Source of the DNA: Allolobophora icterica
Lineage: Eukaryota > Annelida > Clitellata > Crassiclitellata > Lumbricidae
Direction of reading: 5' to 3'
Assembly (NCBI GenBank): GCA_963556255.1
Contig: OY744608.1
Span: forward strand, 8,431,023-8,495,022
DNA: 64,000 bases
Of this stretch, positions 43,440 to 54,889 are shown in pieces; within the stretch, counting starts at the first letter, position 1, and every line of letters begins with the position of its first letter. The position numbers and the translations under genes were made by a program. Below the pieces are notes generated by a model. That model ran no database searches, was not told the origin of the DNA, and was given only the letters and a program-made list of their open reading frames with translations.

Positions 43440-43660
43440 TTGGTCCAAGAGACATACATGTGTTAGAACCACTGCAATGAACGTAGATGTTTACTAATCC
43501 TTCTGAGCTTCTTCTTACAAGCTATTGTAGTGCCTACAGAGACAGTACTATCATCCAAACCATTCCACAAGTCCACAGCTCTTGCAGTTTTCACATCTAG
43601 TGCAGAATGGGTTAGAATTGTTCTATCACCACTGCTGAATACATACATGTACCTGTATAT
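43440..43660 (-). repeat. Repeat shared with 35885-36060
   Basis: CACTATCATCCAAACCATTC and CACAAGTCCACAGCTCTTGC-type words match the other copy. On the minus strand the frame reads VKTARAVDLWNGLDDSTVSV, probably an old mobile-element coding end. Confidence 0.6.
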
Positions 43661-44702
43661 TCATTGCTGTAAACGTTTCCAGCAGAAATCTTACAGCACG
43701 GCAAATATAATCAATTCGCTTGTGCAACTAAAAATATCTGTGGTAGCATGACTCATGGTAATAGGTAGGTACGTTTCACCTTGAAGTGGTCATCGATCTC
43801 TAGCGCCCTGCTTTGAAGTAGGCTTATGCATGTAAAATTTTAATCTGTCATTGATTAGTTGAAGTCATGCACGTCACCCTTGTCTTCGGCCTCAGCCCAA
43901 CTACGGCTCACTGTAAATTGTCATTATTATATTATTGTTATTATTATTTGTTTTTATTATTATTTTCTTTGCCCTGAGGTGAAAAGGATCCCTCGTGGAC
44001 TTCAACATTAGAATTTTTTGGGAATAGGCTTTATTTGTCTGGATCATAGTTGGTGAAGGTATACTCCTAAAGGTAACCGCTTTGAAACACTGAATCATGA
44101 GTGCCAGGTTTTGGAACAAAAAGGTCGTTTATTATTATTATTATATTATTTTATATTGTATTATATTATTATTCTTTTTATTACTATTATTATCATCGGA
44201 ATTGTGTAGTGCCTTTTAAGGACTTGAGATTTAGTGTTAAATTAGAAAATTCATTTTCTAATCAAGTGATGTGTTAGAGTCCTGGTAACAATCAGATGCC
44301 GGTGAGCATACACACGCCTACGAAGTTTGCAACTGATAAAACATTTTGTAACCAATTTTGCACTGGAACTGAAGTCTGAACCCACGTGATAACCGTATCA
44401 GAATGACTCAGAACATTTATATATAATCTTTTGGGACACAAGATGAGTAATTATAATAGTTGAGCGAGTGCTGTTGGTGTGGTGAGACATGAACATCTCC
44501 TTGGATGAGACTTCGCTGTACCTGAATACAGATTACCGGTAGTCATTCGACTGCAGAGGGAAATCTAACCGGTTTTTCTCATCCGATTTGCATCCCTGGA
44601 ACTTTTGCAGGTATATATCATTATACGTGGTTTGTTATTGTTGCAGTCGCTTAGCTCCTTTGTATAAACAGTTTCTAGGTTTTCGTTTTGCAAGAGCAGA
44701 AA
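43661..44702. other. Low-copy DNA, no gene recognised
   Basis: ATT-rich stretches at 43920-43970 and 44130-44195; otherwise no array or transposon end. Confidence 0.4.
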
Positions 44703-44849
44703 ATGCTTCTGGCGAAGAGGGCACGAATCAGCAATCGTCTCCACGATAATATTCTTAGACGAGGCGTAATGTGTTTTCGCATGAGCAATACGGCGTACTA
44801 TATGTTCGATAAAGACCAGTCTTCTCTGGATGCAATATTGTTGATCTAG
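44703..44849 (+). CDS. Short open frame of unknown meaning
   Basis: 48 codons: MLLAKRARISNRLHDNILRR, then GVMCFRMSNTAYYMFDKDQS and SLDAILLI, ending TAG. It lies in a repeat-free stretch and has mixed codon use, so it stands out from the compositional frames around it. No family is recognised and a chance frame is quite possible. Confidence 0.15.
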   Translation: MLLAKRARISNRLHDNILRRGVMCFRMSNTAYYMFDKDQSSLDAILLI

Positions 44850-44938
44850 TTAATGTGAAGCGATAGAAGCATCTGCTATGCCTGTTAAATCAGGTAGTGG
44901 TGTATATATAGGACGTAAAAATGGTACCGTAATAACAG

Positions 44939-45350
44939 TATGCTGACAGAAGTATACGCTGTGCTTTATGTTGGAGGAAGTAATCAGTCCTCGCGAGGAG
45001 GAGAGGAGTAAGTGTCAATGGGAACCCTTCAAATAAAAAGCTGAGGTGTTAAGGGGTGCTGACAGAGGGGTTATGCCTTACATAAACGGAAGATATCTCT
45101 TCCAAAGATAGGAGGAAAAATGCCAAAAGGAAATCGACAAGCAGCGGATATGGAGTGCTGATACAGAGGTGATGTGTGTTGTAAATAAAAGGAAGATATA
45201 TCGCCTCGAAGAGGCAGGTGGAAAAGTGCCAAAGGAAATGGGGCAAAAAAACAGAAATTGCTGATACTGTCTGCTGTAATATATGTAAACAACAGAGATC
45301 TTTCCTCTAAGATAGGAGCACAAAGGAAGTGGAAATGGAAGCTTGGAGTG
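44939..45350. repeat. Degenerate tandem repeat, about 100-bp unit, four copies
   Basis: Units begin at about 44942, 45057, 45160 and 45260 with GCTGA(C/T)A and share AAGG(A/G)AGAT, CTCTTCC and CAAAGGAAxTGG words. Each has a small self-complementary centre (for example CCTCGCGAGG and GCCTCGAAGAGGC). Confidence 0.7.
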
Positions 45351-45900
45351 GTAACACTGATACTTTTTCCTTGTCATGGAGACAGCAAAGAATAAATGTA
45401 TTTTGAGAGGTAGTTGAAAGGCACTATAATTAGTGTCTGAATAACTCATTCGCTCACTCACTCACTCACTCGCTGTGAGGTAGATGTAAGTTGGAAACTC
45501 TAAACCAAGTCAGACTTAAATTGCAAACATTGCAATGTCTTCCACTTAACCTTTGACATTTCAACCATCTTTCTTGTCCAGAATAATGATAGAGCTGCAA
45601 CTCAATATGAGCAAAGTGGTAACTGATGCTGTGCTACTGCAAATATTGAAGTCTTTCTGTCAATGCCCTTTTATGTGTGCTCAGCCATTTATCTATGTCC
45701 TTTGGGTTTGGGCTGAAATGTATTCATCTTTCCACTGCTTTTTATTCTCAGTAGCTCATCTTCTGATCTCTAATTTGCTATTAATGGATCACTGGTTCTG
45801 CCTAAAGAATTGTTATCATAGTTTAGTGTATAAGCGACTGATGCTTGCAATAACGGATAACCGAGCTATAGTAGTCTTTGGATTAAGTTAATTGTAATTG
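45351..45900. other. Spacer, no feature seen
   Basis: The 112-codon plus-strand frame at 45553-45891 has no recognisable motif. Confidence 0.4.
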
Positions 45901-45902
45901 AA

Positions 45903-46150
45903 AATTTATATAGCACCACTTCATACGAGACTCATCAGAGGCACACCCGACCTAATTCCATGCAACCAAGATTGAAGAGAATGGTCTTCCATCGCTTGTG
46001 GAAAAGAGGCAGTTCATGTCGCATGTTGTTAGGCAACTTATTCCCAGAGGATGGGCCAACCACAGCAAAACCTGTAAGCTGGACCGTGGAAGTCGGGGTC
46101 CGTGGAACAACCAAGTCCCCTTGCACAGCAGAGGGAAGAAATTTGTGACC
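45903..46150 (-). mobile_element. CR1/L2-like non-LTR 3' fragment
   Basis: Minus strand GDLVVPRTPTSTVQLTGFAV, VGPSSGNKLP and FHKRWKTILFNLGCMELGRV, then a 3' end with GTGGTGCTATATAAATTTTC. Diverged relative of the fragment at 61553-61810. Confidence 0.8.
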
Positions 46151-46159
46151 GAGACACAG

Positions 46160-46610
46160 AGGTCCTTGGGATAAGATGGGGGCAACCTGCTAGACAATTA
46201 CGCATAAGCTTAAGATTAGTTATTGTATTGTTGAGAAATTCAAGCCTCTTGAATTTCTGCAAAGCACTTAAGAGCTGCCACTTTCACGCTTTAGTGTATA
46301 AAGCCTGTGTACTTTATTTCTCGGGCTAGTTCAGATTATGCTTGCAGCAAGTGAGGTGAGGTAAACTGATCGCCAATTTATAACGTTATCTCGGCATATG
46401 CGAGAGTAGGAAGGCTGGAAGGACAGCTTGTTTATTATGAGGGCTTCTTCATTGGGAAGCTAACGGTTAGGCAGTTGAGCTGTTAGGCAGGTATGCTGAT
46501 TTTGAAACCCGAGGAACTTTACAGCATTGTGATAAAATCTTAATACACTGGAACTTTCTTATAATGCTATACCTTTGCAGTGGGAATCATATTAGTGCTG
46601 TGTTTTAACG
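46160..46610. other. Spacer, no feature seen
   Basis: Possibly decayed upstream LINE sequence; not recognisable. Confidence 0.35.
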
Positions 46611-46615
46611 AAGGG

Positions 46616-46985
46616 TGTGCTCCGTAGCCTTGATTAGCATGCTGGACTGTTGGTTGACCCAAATGTTCAAATCCTGTGGACTGTCGACCCCAGGTTCAAA
46701 TCCTCATTAGGGCAAAAAGTGTTTTCAGATATCTGCTTCACTTGCACCACCTAGAGATCAGGAAGGTAAGATGTCGTTAAACACTGGAAGCTACAGGTTT
46801 GCTCATGGTGGGTTCTACTAAGAAATGATACAGGGACCGTATACACTGTGGGTTGAAAGATCGGGAGACAAGAGGGAGAGGAATGGTCACCAGATTCAGA
46901 TGCAGAGGCTAAGAAAGTGAAGACGCTAGCGCTTCATACGGAATCTGGGTCACTTTAGCTTTATGGACTGACTGACTGGTCTTCT
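46616..46985 (+). mobile_element. SINE-A, diverged, with duplicated B-box region
   Basis: The head TTGATTAGCATGCTGGACTG is followed by two B-box-like words, AAATGTTCAAATCCTGTGGA and CAGGTTCAAATCCTCATTAG, about 35 bases apart. The body includes GAGGCTAAGAAAGTGAAGAC and GCTAGCGCTTCATACG. Confidence 0.8.
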
Positions 46986-47222
46986 TTGCCTTTGTTTTGG
47001 CCACGGTGACTATGCTTTACTGCGTGGGGCTTGGCCTTAATAGTTTTACTATTTGCGACCTGCTTCTGGGGTGGGAGGGAGGAAGGCGGCTTAGTTGTTG
47101 CCGACAAAGCGCAGATCACAGACGGTGAAATCATGGGTAATTAAGTCAACAAAAGTAAGTTGGCACACCCGTAATTGGCTTTAAAAGATCTTCTCAGGGT
47201 AAACAGCGTGTTGCTGTGCATG

Positions 47223-47516
<294 letters not shown>

Positions 47517-47546
47517 TTAAATGCTGCTGCTGTATCTAATTAACAG

Positions 47547-47699
47547 GTGGATGGTTTGGATCAGCAATTAGGAGAGGCAGTGGTATCTTTGTGCCTGGCC
47601 ATTTATGTAGCTAACTTTAGAAAATGGAAACCACCGAACGACGCCCATAAGGAAGACATAAAGAAAGAGGCCATGGTTGAATTCGTTACTCTCGTCAAG
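47547..47699 (+). CDS. Candidate internal coding exon of an unidentified gene
   Basis: Acceptor TCTAATTAACAG, 153 bases with no stop, donor GTCAAG|GTAGCA: a phase 0-0 exon of 51 codons. It reads VDGLDQQLGEAVVSLCLAIY, VANFRKWKPPNDAHKEDIKK and EAMVEFVTLVK, a mixed amphipathic sequence quite unlike the compositional frames nearby. I do not recognise the family and found no partner exons, so it could also be a lucky open stretch. Confidence 0.4.
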
Positions 47700-48070
47700 G
47701 TAGCATTTCCTAAGCAAACAATCAATATATTTAAGATTCAAAGAAGAGAGAAGCAGACGAGTATATACAAAGACCAGACCAAACATACATGAAGACATAG
47801 GAACACAGGCAGACCAAACAGGTACATAGGCATACACATAGAGGCAGATCTACAGACAGACAGACAGATAGAAAGAAGACAAGACAAAGACCAGACAAAG
47901 ACCACAAAATATGGACTAAACATGTATGTATCTGGGCTGTTAAAAAGAGCAGAGCACGTTCTTGGAACCTCTCAACAGAGTTTTAAGGCAAATGCTTGAC
48001 AGTTGGCACAAGTTGTCTGGTGGTAGCAAAGGCAAGTCATGTAACTTAAAGCAACTGCTGACCAAATTTG
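47700..48070. other. Spacer with degenerate CAGA-rich sequence
   Basis: A/G-rich with AGACAGACAGACAGATAG-like words at 47850-47900. Confidence 0.5.
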
Positions 48071-48075
48071 AGTGG

Positions 48076-48345
48076 CCTGCATGATAGTCTGTTGGTTAGC
48101 GTGTTGGACTGTCGAGTGAGTTTTCGAGGATTGAAATCCCCACAATTTGTTTCAAGATATCAGCTCGACTTGCCTCCTCTGTAAAACTCAGGTATGATGA
48201 GTACATGTATCATATACCGGCAGTTGGAAGAGGGAGAGAACTGGCCATCCACCGTCATATGCCGAGGCTAAGCAAATGAAGGCGCTATCACTTCATACTT
48301 TTGACTGAATCGGGGCTGGTTTAAGATACTGCTGAATGTATCTTA
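48076..48345 (+). mobile_element. SINE-A, full length, diverged
   Basis: Head GTTGGTTAGCGTGTTGGACT, B-box-like GGATTGAAATCCCCACAA, body CTCAGGTATGATGAGTACAT and GCCGAGGCTAAGCAAATGAA, end GGTTTAAGATACTGCT. Confidence 0.85.
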
Positions 48346-48785
48346 GACAGTTGAGCAAAATTGTCTGACTGAAAGTTCTGGTTACACACCCTGCAGATTT
48401 CACAAGCTAGATTTGAGATAGCGCTGTTGCATCAGCTGAGAAATTTCGTGATTCATATTTACTTAACATTTTACCAGACATTTATGTCTTCCTGTCAAAT
48501 GTATCGATTCTTACTAGACATTGCTGGGAAGAATGTACTGGGCGGTGGCTTGTAGTTCAATCTTAATTGTCCCTTGCTACTTAGACCCCTGGTTATCCTA
48601 ATAGGCCGAGGTTATCCTGGAGGTTGTGTTGGCTGCTCAACCTGTAATTCAAACCAGCCTGGTCTCATATGGCTGTAATCTGTGTAGAATGGCCAGTATC
48701 TTGTTCTACAGTGTTTTTTCTTCTAAGTCTGGTGTTCAAGATGCCCTTTTCCCAGGAAGGGCTGGTTGGGGGGGTTCGTTCCAGA
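48346..48785. other. Spacer, no feature seen
   Basis: Low-copy DNA leading into the minisatellite. Confidence 0.4.
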
Positions 48786-48794
48786 TGGAGAACG

Positions 48795-49215
48795 AGCGGT
48801 TATAGACAGAGAATGTTGGTTCCAGACAGAGAAGTTTGGTTCCAGACAGAGAATGTTTGGTTCCAATTCGTTCCAGACAGAGAATGTTGTTCAAGACAGA
48901 GAAGTTTGGTTCCAGACAGAGAATGTTTGGTTCCAGTTGGTTCCAGACAGAGAATGTGGTTCAAGACAGAGAAGTTTGGTTCCAGACAGAGAATGTTTGG
49001 TTCCAGTTGGTTCCAGACAGAGAATGTTCCATACAGAGAATGTTTGGTTCCAGTTGGTTCCAGACAGAGAATGTTCAAGACAGAGAAGTTTGGTTCCAGA
49101 CAGAGAATGTTTGGTTCGAGACAGAGAATGTTTGGCTCCAGGCAGAGAATGTCTGGTTCCGAACAAAGTATGTCTTCTTCCAGAGAATTTGTAGTTTCAG
49201 ACAGAGAAATCTTTG
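48795..49215. repeat. 20-bp minisatellite with higher-order units
   Basis: Unit GGTTCCAGACAGAGAATGTT, with AGAAGTTT and CAAGACAG variants, and half-units GGTTCCAGTT. The order full, full, half, full repeats with a period near 70 bases. It leaves frames of up to 197 codons open on both strands; these are repeat-driven, not genes. Confidence 0.93.
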
Positions 49216-49271
49216 AAACATGTCTGCCTGTCCCTCCATCTGGAACCAAAAGTTCTCAGTGATGAACCAGA

Positions 49272-49300
49272 ATGTCGTCCGTCCGTCCGTCCGTCCGTCC
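49272..49300. repeat. (CCGT)n microsatellite
   Basis: Six to seven units of GTCC. Confidence 0.95.
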
Positions 49301-49367
49301 GCCTCCTGTTGACTTTTTCTTTGGTCTGTATATATATTCCCTTCTCAACAGTCATCAGAAAAAAGCA

Positions 49368-49470
49368 ATCTCTTTAGTTAAACCCAAGAGGCAGCCATCT
49401 CTATGAACTGTCAGCGACTTCATTTTCTTGGCCCGGCATATGATTCCCCCCCCCCGCCATCGTCTTCTGT
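49368..49470 (-). mobile_element. SINE-A 3' part
   Basis: AATCTCTTTAGTTAAACCCA, GAGGCAGCCATCTCTATGAA and CGACTTCATTTTCTTGGCCC. Truncated at a C run. Confidence 0.75.
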
Positions 49471-50215
49471 GTCTCTCTTGCAGAGTCCTATAATAGTCGA
49501 CTGAAATTGTGTCAGGCAGATAGACTAAACCGACATCAGCTGTTATTAAATCAACGGCTGCTATTTTCTGCCTCAGCTTCTGTCCTGTAATGCCTTAGCC
49601 TGGTATTACAAACCACCTCCACTTCCCCTACTTCCCACCCATTCTTCTGGACAAATGACCCTAATAACTCATCCTACCATTTCTGCTGAGCTGGCAATTG
49701 AACGGATATTTAAGGGCTACAGGTAGAATTAATGGCAGCTCTGCAGCTCGAATATGATATGATGTCTGCTATGTGCTGATACTTACGGCAGTTAAGTAGG
49801 TAATAACTAGCCTCTGGTGGACCTCCGTATACTGTGCCAATGAACTTAAAATAAGAAAGATTGGTAATTATATACACTTTATTCGCTCTAGGCAAAACAC
49901 GAAGATTAGAAAAACGAAAAACGAAAAAAAATACAAACATACAAAAGTACAGAAATACCAACTCAAACTAACGCTCCCTTGAGGCATAAGCGTTATAAAC
50001 CTGTGATCTGACATAAGACATGTTGTCCTTTTACTGACACACTAAGACCATTAACTAGAAAATTAACTGAATATCAATGACAGCATGTTGAGTGTACTAT
50101 TATCAGCAGTTAGCATGCTTTTAAGGAGTTTAAACATGGCAATAACTCACAGATTTAAAGTCCAAACTGCCTAGTCCTACAATAAATTCTCTTACTGATT
50201 CCCATACATGTATAT
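49471..50215. other. Low-copy DNA, no feature seen
   Basis: No gene or repeat recognised. Confidence 0.4.
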
Positions 50216-50218
50216 TAT

Positions 50219-50348
50219 GTAAATCATCATCATCATCATTAACACCACCGCCACCACCACCACCACCACCATCATCATCATCATTAACACCACCACCACC
50301 ACCACCATCATCATCATCTTGCTGCTGCTACTACTACTACTGCTACTG

Positions 50349-50402
<54 letters not shown>

Positions 50403-50412
50403 TTATTATTAT
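50219..50412. repeat. Mixed ATC/CAC/TAC triplet arrays
   Basis: ATC, CAC, ATC, CAC, ATC, TAC and ATT triplets in sequence; two similar ATC-AACACCACC blocks indicate an internal duplication. Confidence 0.92.
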
Positions 50413-51655
50413 CTTGTAGTGAAAAACCACACTTATTGTGGCCTCTGAAAATCCCAGTAGTCTCTGATTGTAGACCTCTATGTGTCAAAATGAAATTGTT
50501 AAACTCAGAAGCTCACAGACGTCGAAAATTGTGTGACAGTGAAGCCACAGCTGTTGTCTGGCAGTGAAGCCACATTTATTGTGGCCTGTGAATGTCCCAG
50601 GAGTCTCTGGTGATAAATTCCATCTCTCAAACGGTCTATTCAAACAAACCGAATCTACTACTACTGATTTTCATCTGGTGTTTATACCATGCACTGATTG
50701 ACAGCTGAGTGCACTAGAGGGCGGGAGTGAAGTAGAAGTTTTTAAATGTCTGTCTACTGTTGTGGGATTTTCAACCTGCAACCCCCTGTGTATTGGCAGT
50801 GCGCTTACCGCTGGGCAAGCTTGCCACCTCTGACTCATAACTTGCATGTCGGCATGTGACTTTGCATGCGTTAGAAATGTTCATAATAAATAAATAATAA
50901 ATGAGGATAGAATTCAGGCTAATTTGGGATTTTTGAAACTAACAGGCAGCCAGATAGGAACAGGCGGATACGCAGGCAGAGGTAGAAAGATAAACAGAGA
51001 TACACCTAGAGACAGATAGACAGACCAATCAGGCAGGCATACAGACAGGCAGTTAGAAAGATTGGCAGGCAGACAAACAGGCATTTAGAGAAACAGACAG
51101 ACAGACAGGCCAATAAGTCCAGCAGGCTTGCATCCATGCTATTTATTATGCTTATTGTTCTGCCTTATGTTTCTATTCCATGTGATGAGATAAACTGCTT
51201 CTGTGACTGCGTTGAGTTAACACAAAATAGACTGGTAAATGAGCCAGCCGAGTTGTTAGCGGGTCTATTGATCCTTTTCGGCTGACTCATTGTCTCGTAC
51301 TGTAAGCTCAGGTTATAAATGCACTTTGCTACAAAGAGTTTGTACTATTTTGTTTAACCTAATGTGTTTGTTTATGTAATGTTTGATGAGTCAATAAACT
51401 GATTGAACAATGAACAATTATAAAATGGGCAGACAGACACAGTGATACAGAACTAGGCAGACAGACAAGCAGAAACAGACAGACACAGGCTTCAGAGGAT
51501 GTGTTGATACTTTGATTCTTAACATCGAGCAGTTTTCCAGTGTGATTCACTGGGGAACTGACAACACTTAACTTACCTTCGGAGTTCAAAGGCCTGCTTG
51601 CATGGTGACTGAGATCACTTTGGAGTTCAAAGGATGCTGGCTGGGCCTGATGCCA
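50413..51655. other. Low-copy DNA with short duplications
   Basis: A TATTGTGGCC(T)CTGAAxxTCCCAG word recurs at 50435 and 50578, with CAGTGAAGCCACA twice between them. Degenerate ACAGGCAGxCA sequence at 50940-51110. An AGTTCAAAGG word recurs at 51585 and 51623. No gene recognised. Confidence 0.5.
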
Positions 51656-51659
51656 CCTA

Positions 51660-51745
51660 CTTCAGAGGCCCGTGTGGCTGTCTAACGACCTTTCACTCAG
51701 CCTCATCCAGGTTCAAATCCTCACCTGATGCACGAATTTAGGGCA
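51660..51745 (+). mobile_element. SINE-A 5' head only
   Basis: CCGTGTGGCTGTCTAACGAC then CATCCAGGTTCAAATCCTCA, the tRNA-like part; the body is absent. Confidence 0.5.
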
Positions 51746-51934
51746 CTTCTGCATTGCAGGTCTAGATGGAGCCCTATGTGAATGTGATAGGAATTGGCTA
51801 TTCACTGTTGCTCATTTATATTCTGCAAAAAAGGCTAGTCGCAATGTGCGTTTCTATATCTGTATGTTTGTTTGTGTGTGTGCGTGTGTGTGTATTTATA
51901 CAGTTAGGCGGATGGACGGGTCGCGGATGGATGG

Positions 51935-52350
51935 ATGGTTTAAAACTGGGGCTCATAGTTTATAAATCTTTGAACTCTGGCTGGCCTCAATACTTAAACT
52001 CAGTTCTTATTCCCAAGACTTATCATTATTCAACGAGGTCATCTGATTACCTTTGTTTAGTCATACCTAAATCAAGAACTTGTTTTCGGTGAACAACCTT
52101 TTTTTGGTTGCTGGACCTACTTTTAAAACTCTGCATGTGTCTGTGCGCTTTGCCCAGTCGCTTATGTCATTTCGTTCTCAACGTAAAACTTTCGAATCGC
52201 TTATCCACCATAGGCCTCTCTGTCTTATGGAGCGATCTTCTGGATATTGACCTGATTATGGCTTGGTTTTGGTGTGCCATCGGTTGATGCCTTGTGCATT
52301 AGACACCAGCGCAAGAGACATTACTGATTACGATTACAATTATGGACTGA
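51935..52350 (+). mobile_element. Non-LTR retrotransposon 3' fragment, frameshifted
   Basis: GLIVYKSLNSGWPQYLNSVL, IPKTYHYSTRSSDYLCLVIP and KSRTCFR are the C-terminal hallmark of non-LTR proteins (LVYKSLNGxAPxYL... then TRSSD...LVVPKSRT). The frame then ends. The 3' end (52235-52345) is shared with 33240-33395 and ends ATTACGATTACAATTATG. Confidence 0.8.
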
Positions 52351-52379
52351 CAGCTTTTGGGTTGGAGCAAAGATCAGAA

Positions 52380-52475
52380 GACTAGAGGACTGGCCACCGG
52401 CTCTTTAAGCGGGAGTGTAAGGAAATAAAGTCTCAGCCACTTCATAGTGACGGCTACCTCTCGATAGTAACTCTC
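52380..52475 (+). mobile_element. SINE-A scrap
   Basis: GACTGGCCACCGGCTC, GGAAATAAAGTCTCAGCCAC and TTCATAGTGACGGCTACCTC fit the 3' half of SINE-A with changes. Confidence 0.5.
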
Positions 52476-52479
52476 AAGA

Positions 52480-53890
52480 CTCCTCTGTCCGCTCTTTCTT
52501 CTTCTGCTCTGAAGTGCTAGTGTGGATAAAAGTGCTACACTCTGCATCCTGGGCATTCAGAGGAAGGCCATTCCATGTATGCATCAAAATAATCATGTAG
52601 CGCCTTTTGTAAACTGTCAACTGCCAACCACAGAGGTCGCTGTAATGTAATGCCACAGTAATGTAGCACTTTTTTATAACAGAGTCTCTGACGTACGGTC
52701 ATATGTCAAAGGTCGGGTGTCATGGTAAAGGTTGGAGTTCAGTCCATGGAGCCAGGAGAGCAAGGACGAGGAAAGGAAATCCGGAAAGCATAAGTCCTCA
52801 GCTTGGACGGTTGTTTAATGGTGTTGAGGGATTCGGTCCGGTGGACTGAAACGGGGAGCCTGTGTTGGGTACTCTGAGGAATTCCGGGGAGGGGAGCCAG
52901 CGCCATTATCATGAATTGAGGCAATGGCTATGACGAGGATCCGGTTACGTAGCAGTTTCTATATTTAGTGCAGTGCATATATTGTGGGCTCATTGGTATT
53001 CACGTGGCATGGTGGATGTTCCATGGCAGAGATCTGGAACTGATCCCTGGTAATGGGGACTCCATTAAAGTGACAGATCTATGTCCTCTGATCTCTGCAG
53101 TTTTCAATTCTTTTAATGCTGGCCACACCTTGCATCAGTTTCTGCAAATGCTTACAGGGCCTTCCATTTTCATTATATTTAGTACAAATGTATCAGGGGG
53201 GGGGTGGGGTGCACAATAGTCTAGTGGTTAGGAAGACAAATGGGATAAGTAAAGGAAAAAGTCAGAAAATGGAAAATGTGGGCTGGAAAAGTTGAATAAA
53301 TAATCTCCGATCCCATAGAGGAAGGCATGGACTAAAAAATCCTCAGGTCTGAAAATGCTTAAAGATATCTGGAGCACAGTATAATTGTGGGCTTTCTGGC
53401 ACTGTCCTTCCCATTAGAGTTTAGGCCAGAGAGCTTGACCGGAGTGGCCCTCAGGATTCCCTACTACTGACTGGATTGAGACAAGGCATTATGCAAATAC
53501 TCAGACAGGGAGAAGAGAGGTGGTCTTTGCCAGGCATTGTTTATCTGTGTGATGCCTAGTTAATCGCTCTCTCATTGTACGCACACGTATACATAGCCAT
53601 GTGCCTTATGCAAAGGTCTGTAATATGTAGATAAATAAACAGTGTGTGGGTGCATTGGCGAGGTACATGTGTACCAAGTTTTGAGTACAACTGAAGAGTC
53701 ATGGACGCCATATTGCTTTTACGTTTCCTGGTCATTGGCCCCCACAGAAATTTGTGTAGGCGGTCGGGAGGGGGAAACATGGCAACTGGGACACGGCTCA
53801 TATGGGCCAAATTGTTGGGTTGTCAATTCCAGCATGGGATGTGTGCCCCATCTTGTCGATACATGCAGGCACACCGCACACATGGTTAGG
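52480..53890. other. Low-copy DNA, no gene recognised
   Basis: No arrays or transposon ends were seen; frames up to 91 codons have no recognisable motif. AAATTTGTGTAGGCGGTCGG near 53750 has the look of a transposon end but no partner was found. Confidence 0.4.
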
Positions 53891-53894
53891 GTCA

Positions 53895-54000
53895 TTAGAA
53901 GAAGGGTTGTCCCTTAAGCTAGCGCTGAGGTTGCCATGGTATGAAGTGTTAGCGACTTCATTTTTTTAGCCTGTCCAGCTTACATGCCGAGTGCTCTAAA
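53895..54000 (-). mobile_element. SINE-A 3' part
   Basis: AGAAGAAGGGTTGTCCCTTA, GCCATGGTATGAAGTGTTAG and CGACTTCATTTTTTTAGCCT. Confidence 0.85.
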
Positions 54001-54030
54001 CCTCTAACCATTCATCATCATCATCATTAT

Positions 54031-54205
<175 letters not shown>

Positions 54206-54403
54206 GTGGCTGATGAGATCCATTTGTCACGGATGGGTATCAATAAATAATCCCCAATCTCTTTGATCGTGCATGAACTCCTCTGCATTTCTTTTGTTTT
54301 GTCCAAGTCTCTGTGTACATTGTCAAAAGCACTCCAGCGTAATGGCCTTCCTTTGTCTCTCTTGCCTTCGAAGCATTGTGAGAGATTCGGTCAACGTTGG
54401 CAG

Positions 54404-54532
54404 ATGACATTCTCTGTCGATAAATTGATCGCCGAAATTATCGCCGACCTCGAAACACACGAAACACACGGCCAGAAAACAGTGCATTCGCTGAAATCAT
54501 TGACATCTGCCGATGAAGTCCTCCTGCTTTGA
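54404..54532 (+). CDS. Candidate exon, first or last, of an unidentified gene
   Basis: After a possible acceptor GGTCAACGTTGGCAG, the frame reads MTFSVDKLIAEIIADLETHE, THGQKTVHSLKSLTSADEVL and LL, ending TGA. It is amphipathic and predicted helical (VDKLIAEIIADLE) and stands out from its surroundings. It might be a first exon starting at the ATG, with a donor at GAA|GTCCTC, or a last exon. No family recognised; chance cannot be excluded. Confidence 0.28.
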   Translation: MTFSVDKLIAEIIADLETHETHGQKTVHSLKSLTSADEVLLL

Positions 54533-54696
54533 AGCTTAAATATTAGACTATCACAACAGAGCCTGGATTGTCAACAACACACTAGGATCAGTCGATGTAA
54601 TACGCACTTGAATCTGCTTTACGTATATAGGTAGTACTCGGACGGTTTCTGAAAGTGCTATATAATTATTGTCCAGATGATATAGATAATATATAT

Positions 54697-54880
54697 AAAT
54701 ACATACATACATGCAATGTTATGCATACAGAGATACATACATGCATACATACATACATACATACAATACATATATACATACATATGTATGTATATATACA
54801 TGCATTCATACATATATACATACATACATACATACATACATACATACATACATACATAGACACCTACTCACATACATGCA
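54697..54880. repeat. CATA-rich microsatellite
   Basis: Interrupted (CATA)n running directly into the LINE fragment at 54890. Confidence 0.92.
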
Positions 54881-54889
54881 TGCATGCAT

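Noticed and set aside
45078..45461. 127-codon minus-strand frame
   Set aside because: It reads across the degenerate 100-bp tandem repeat, which explains the repeated FPLALFHLP phrases.
48669..49262. 197-codon open frame
   Set aside because: Its length is due to a 20-bp minisatellite that is open in several frames on both strands.
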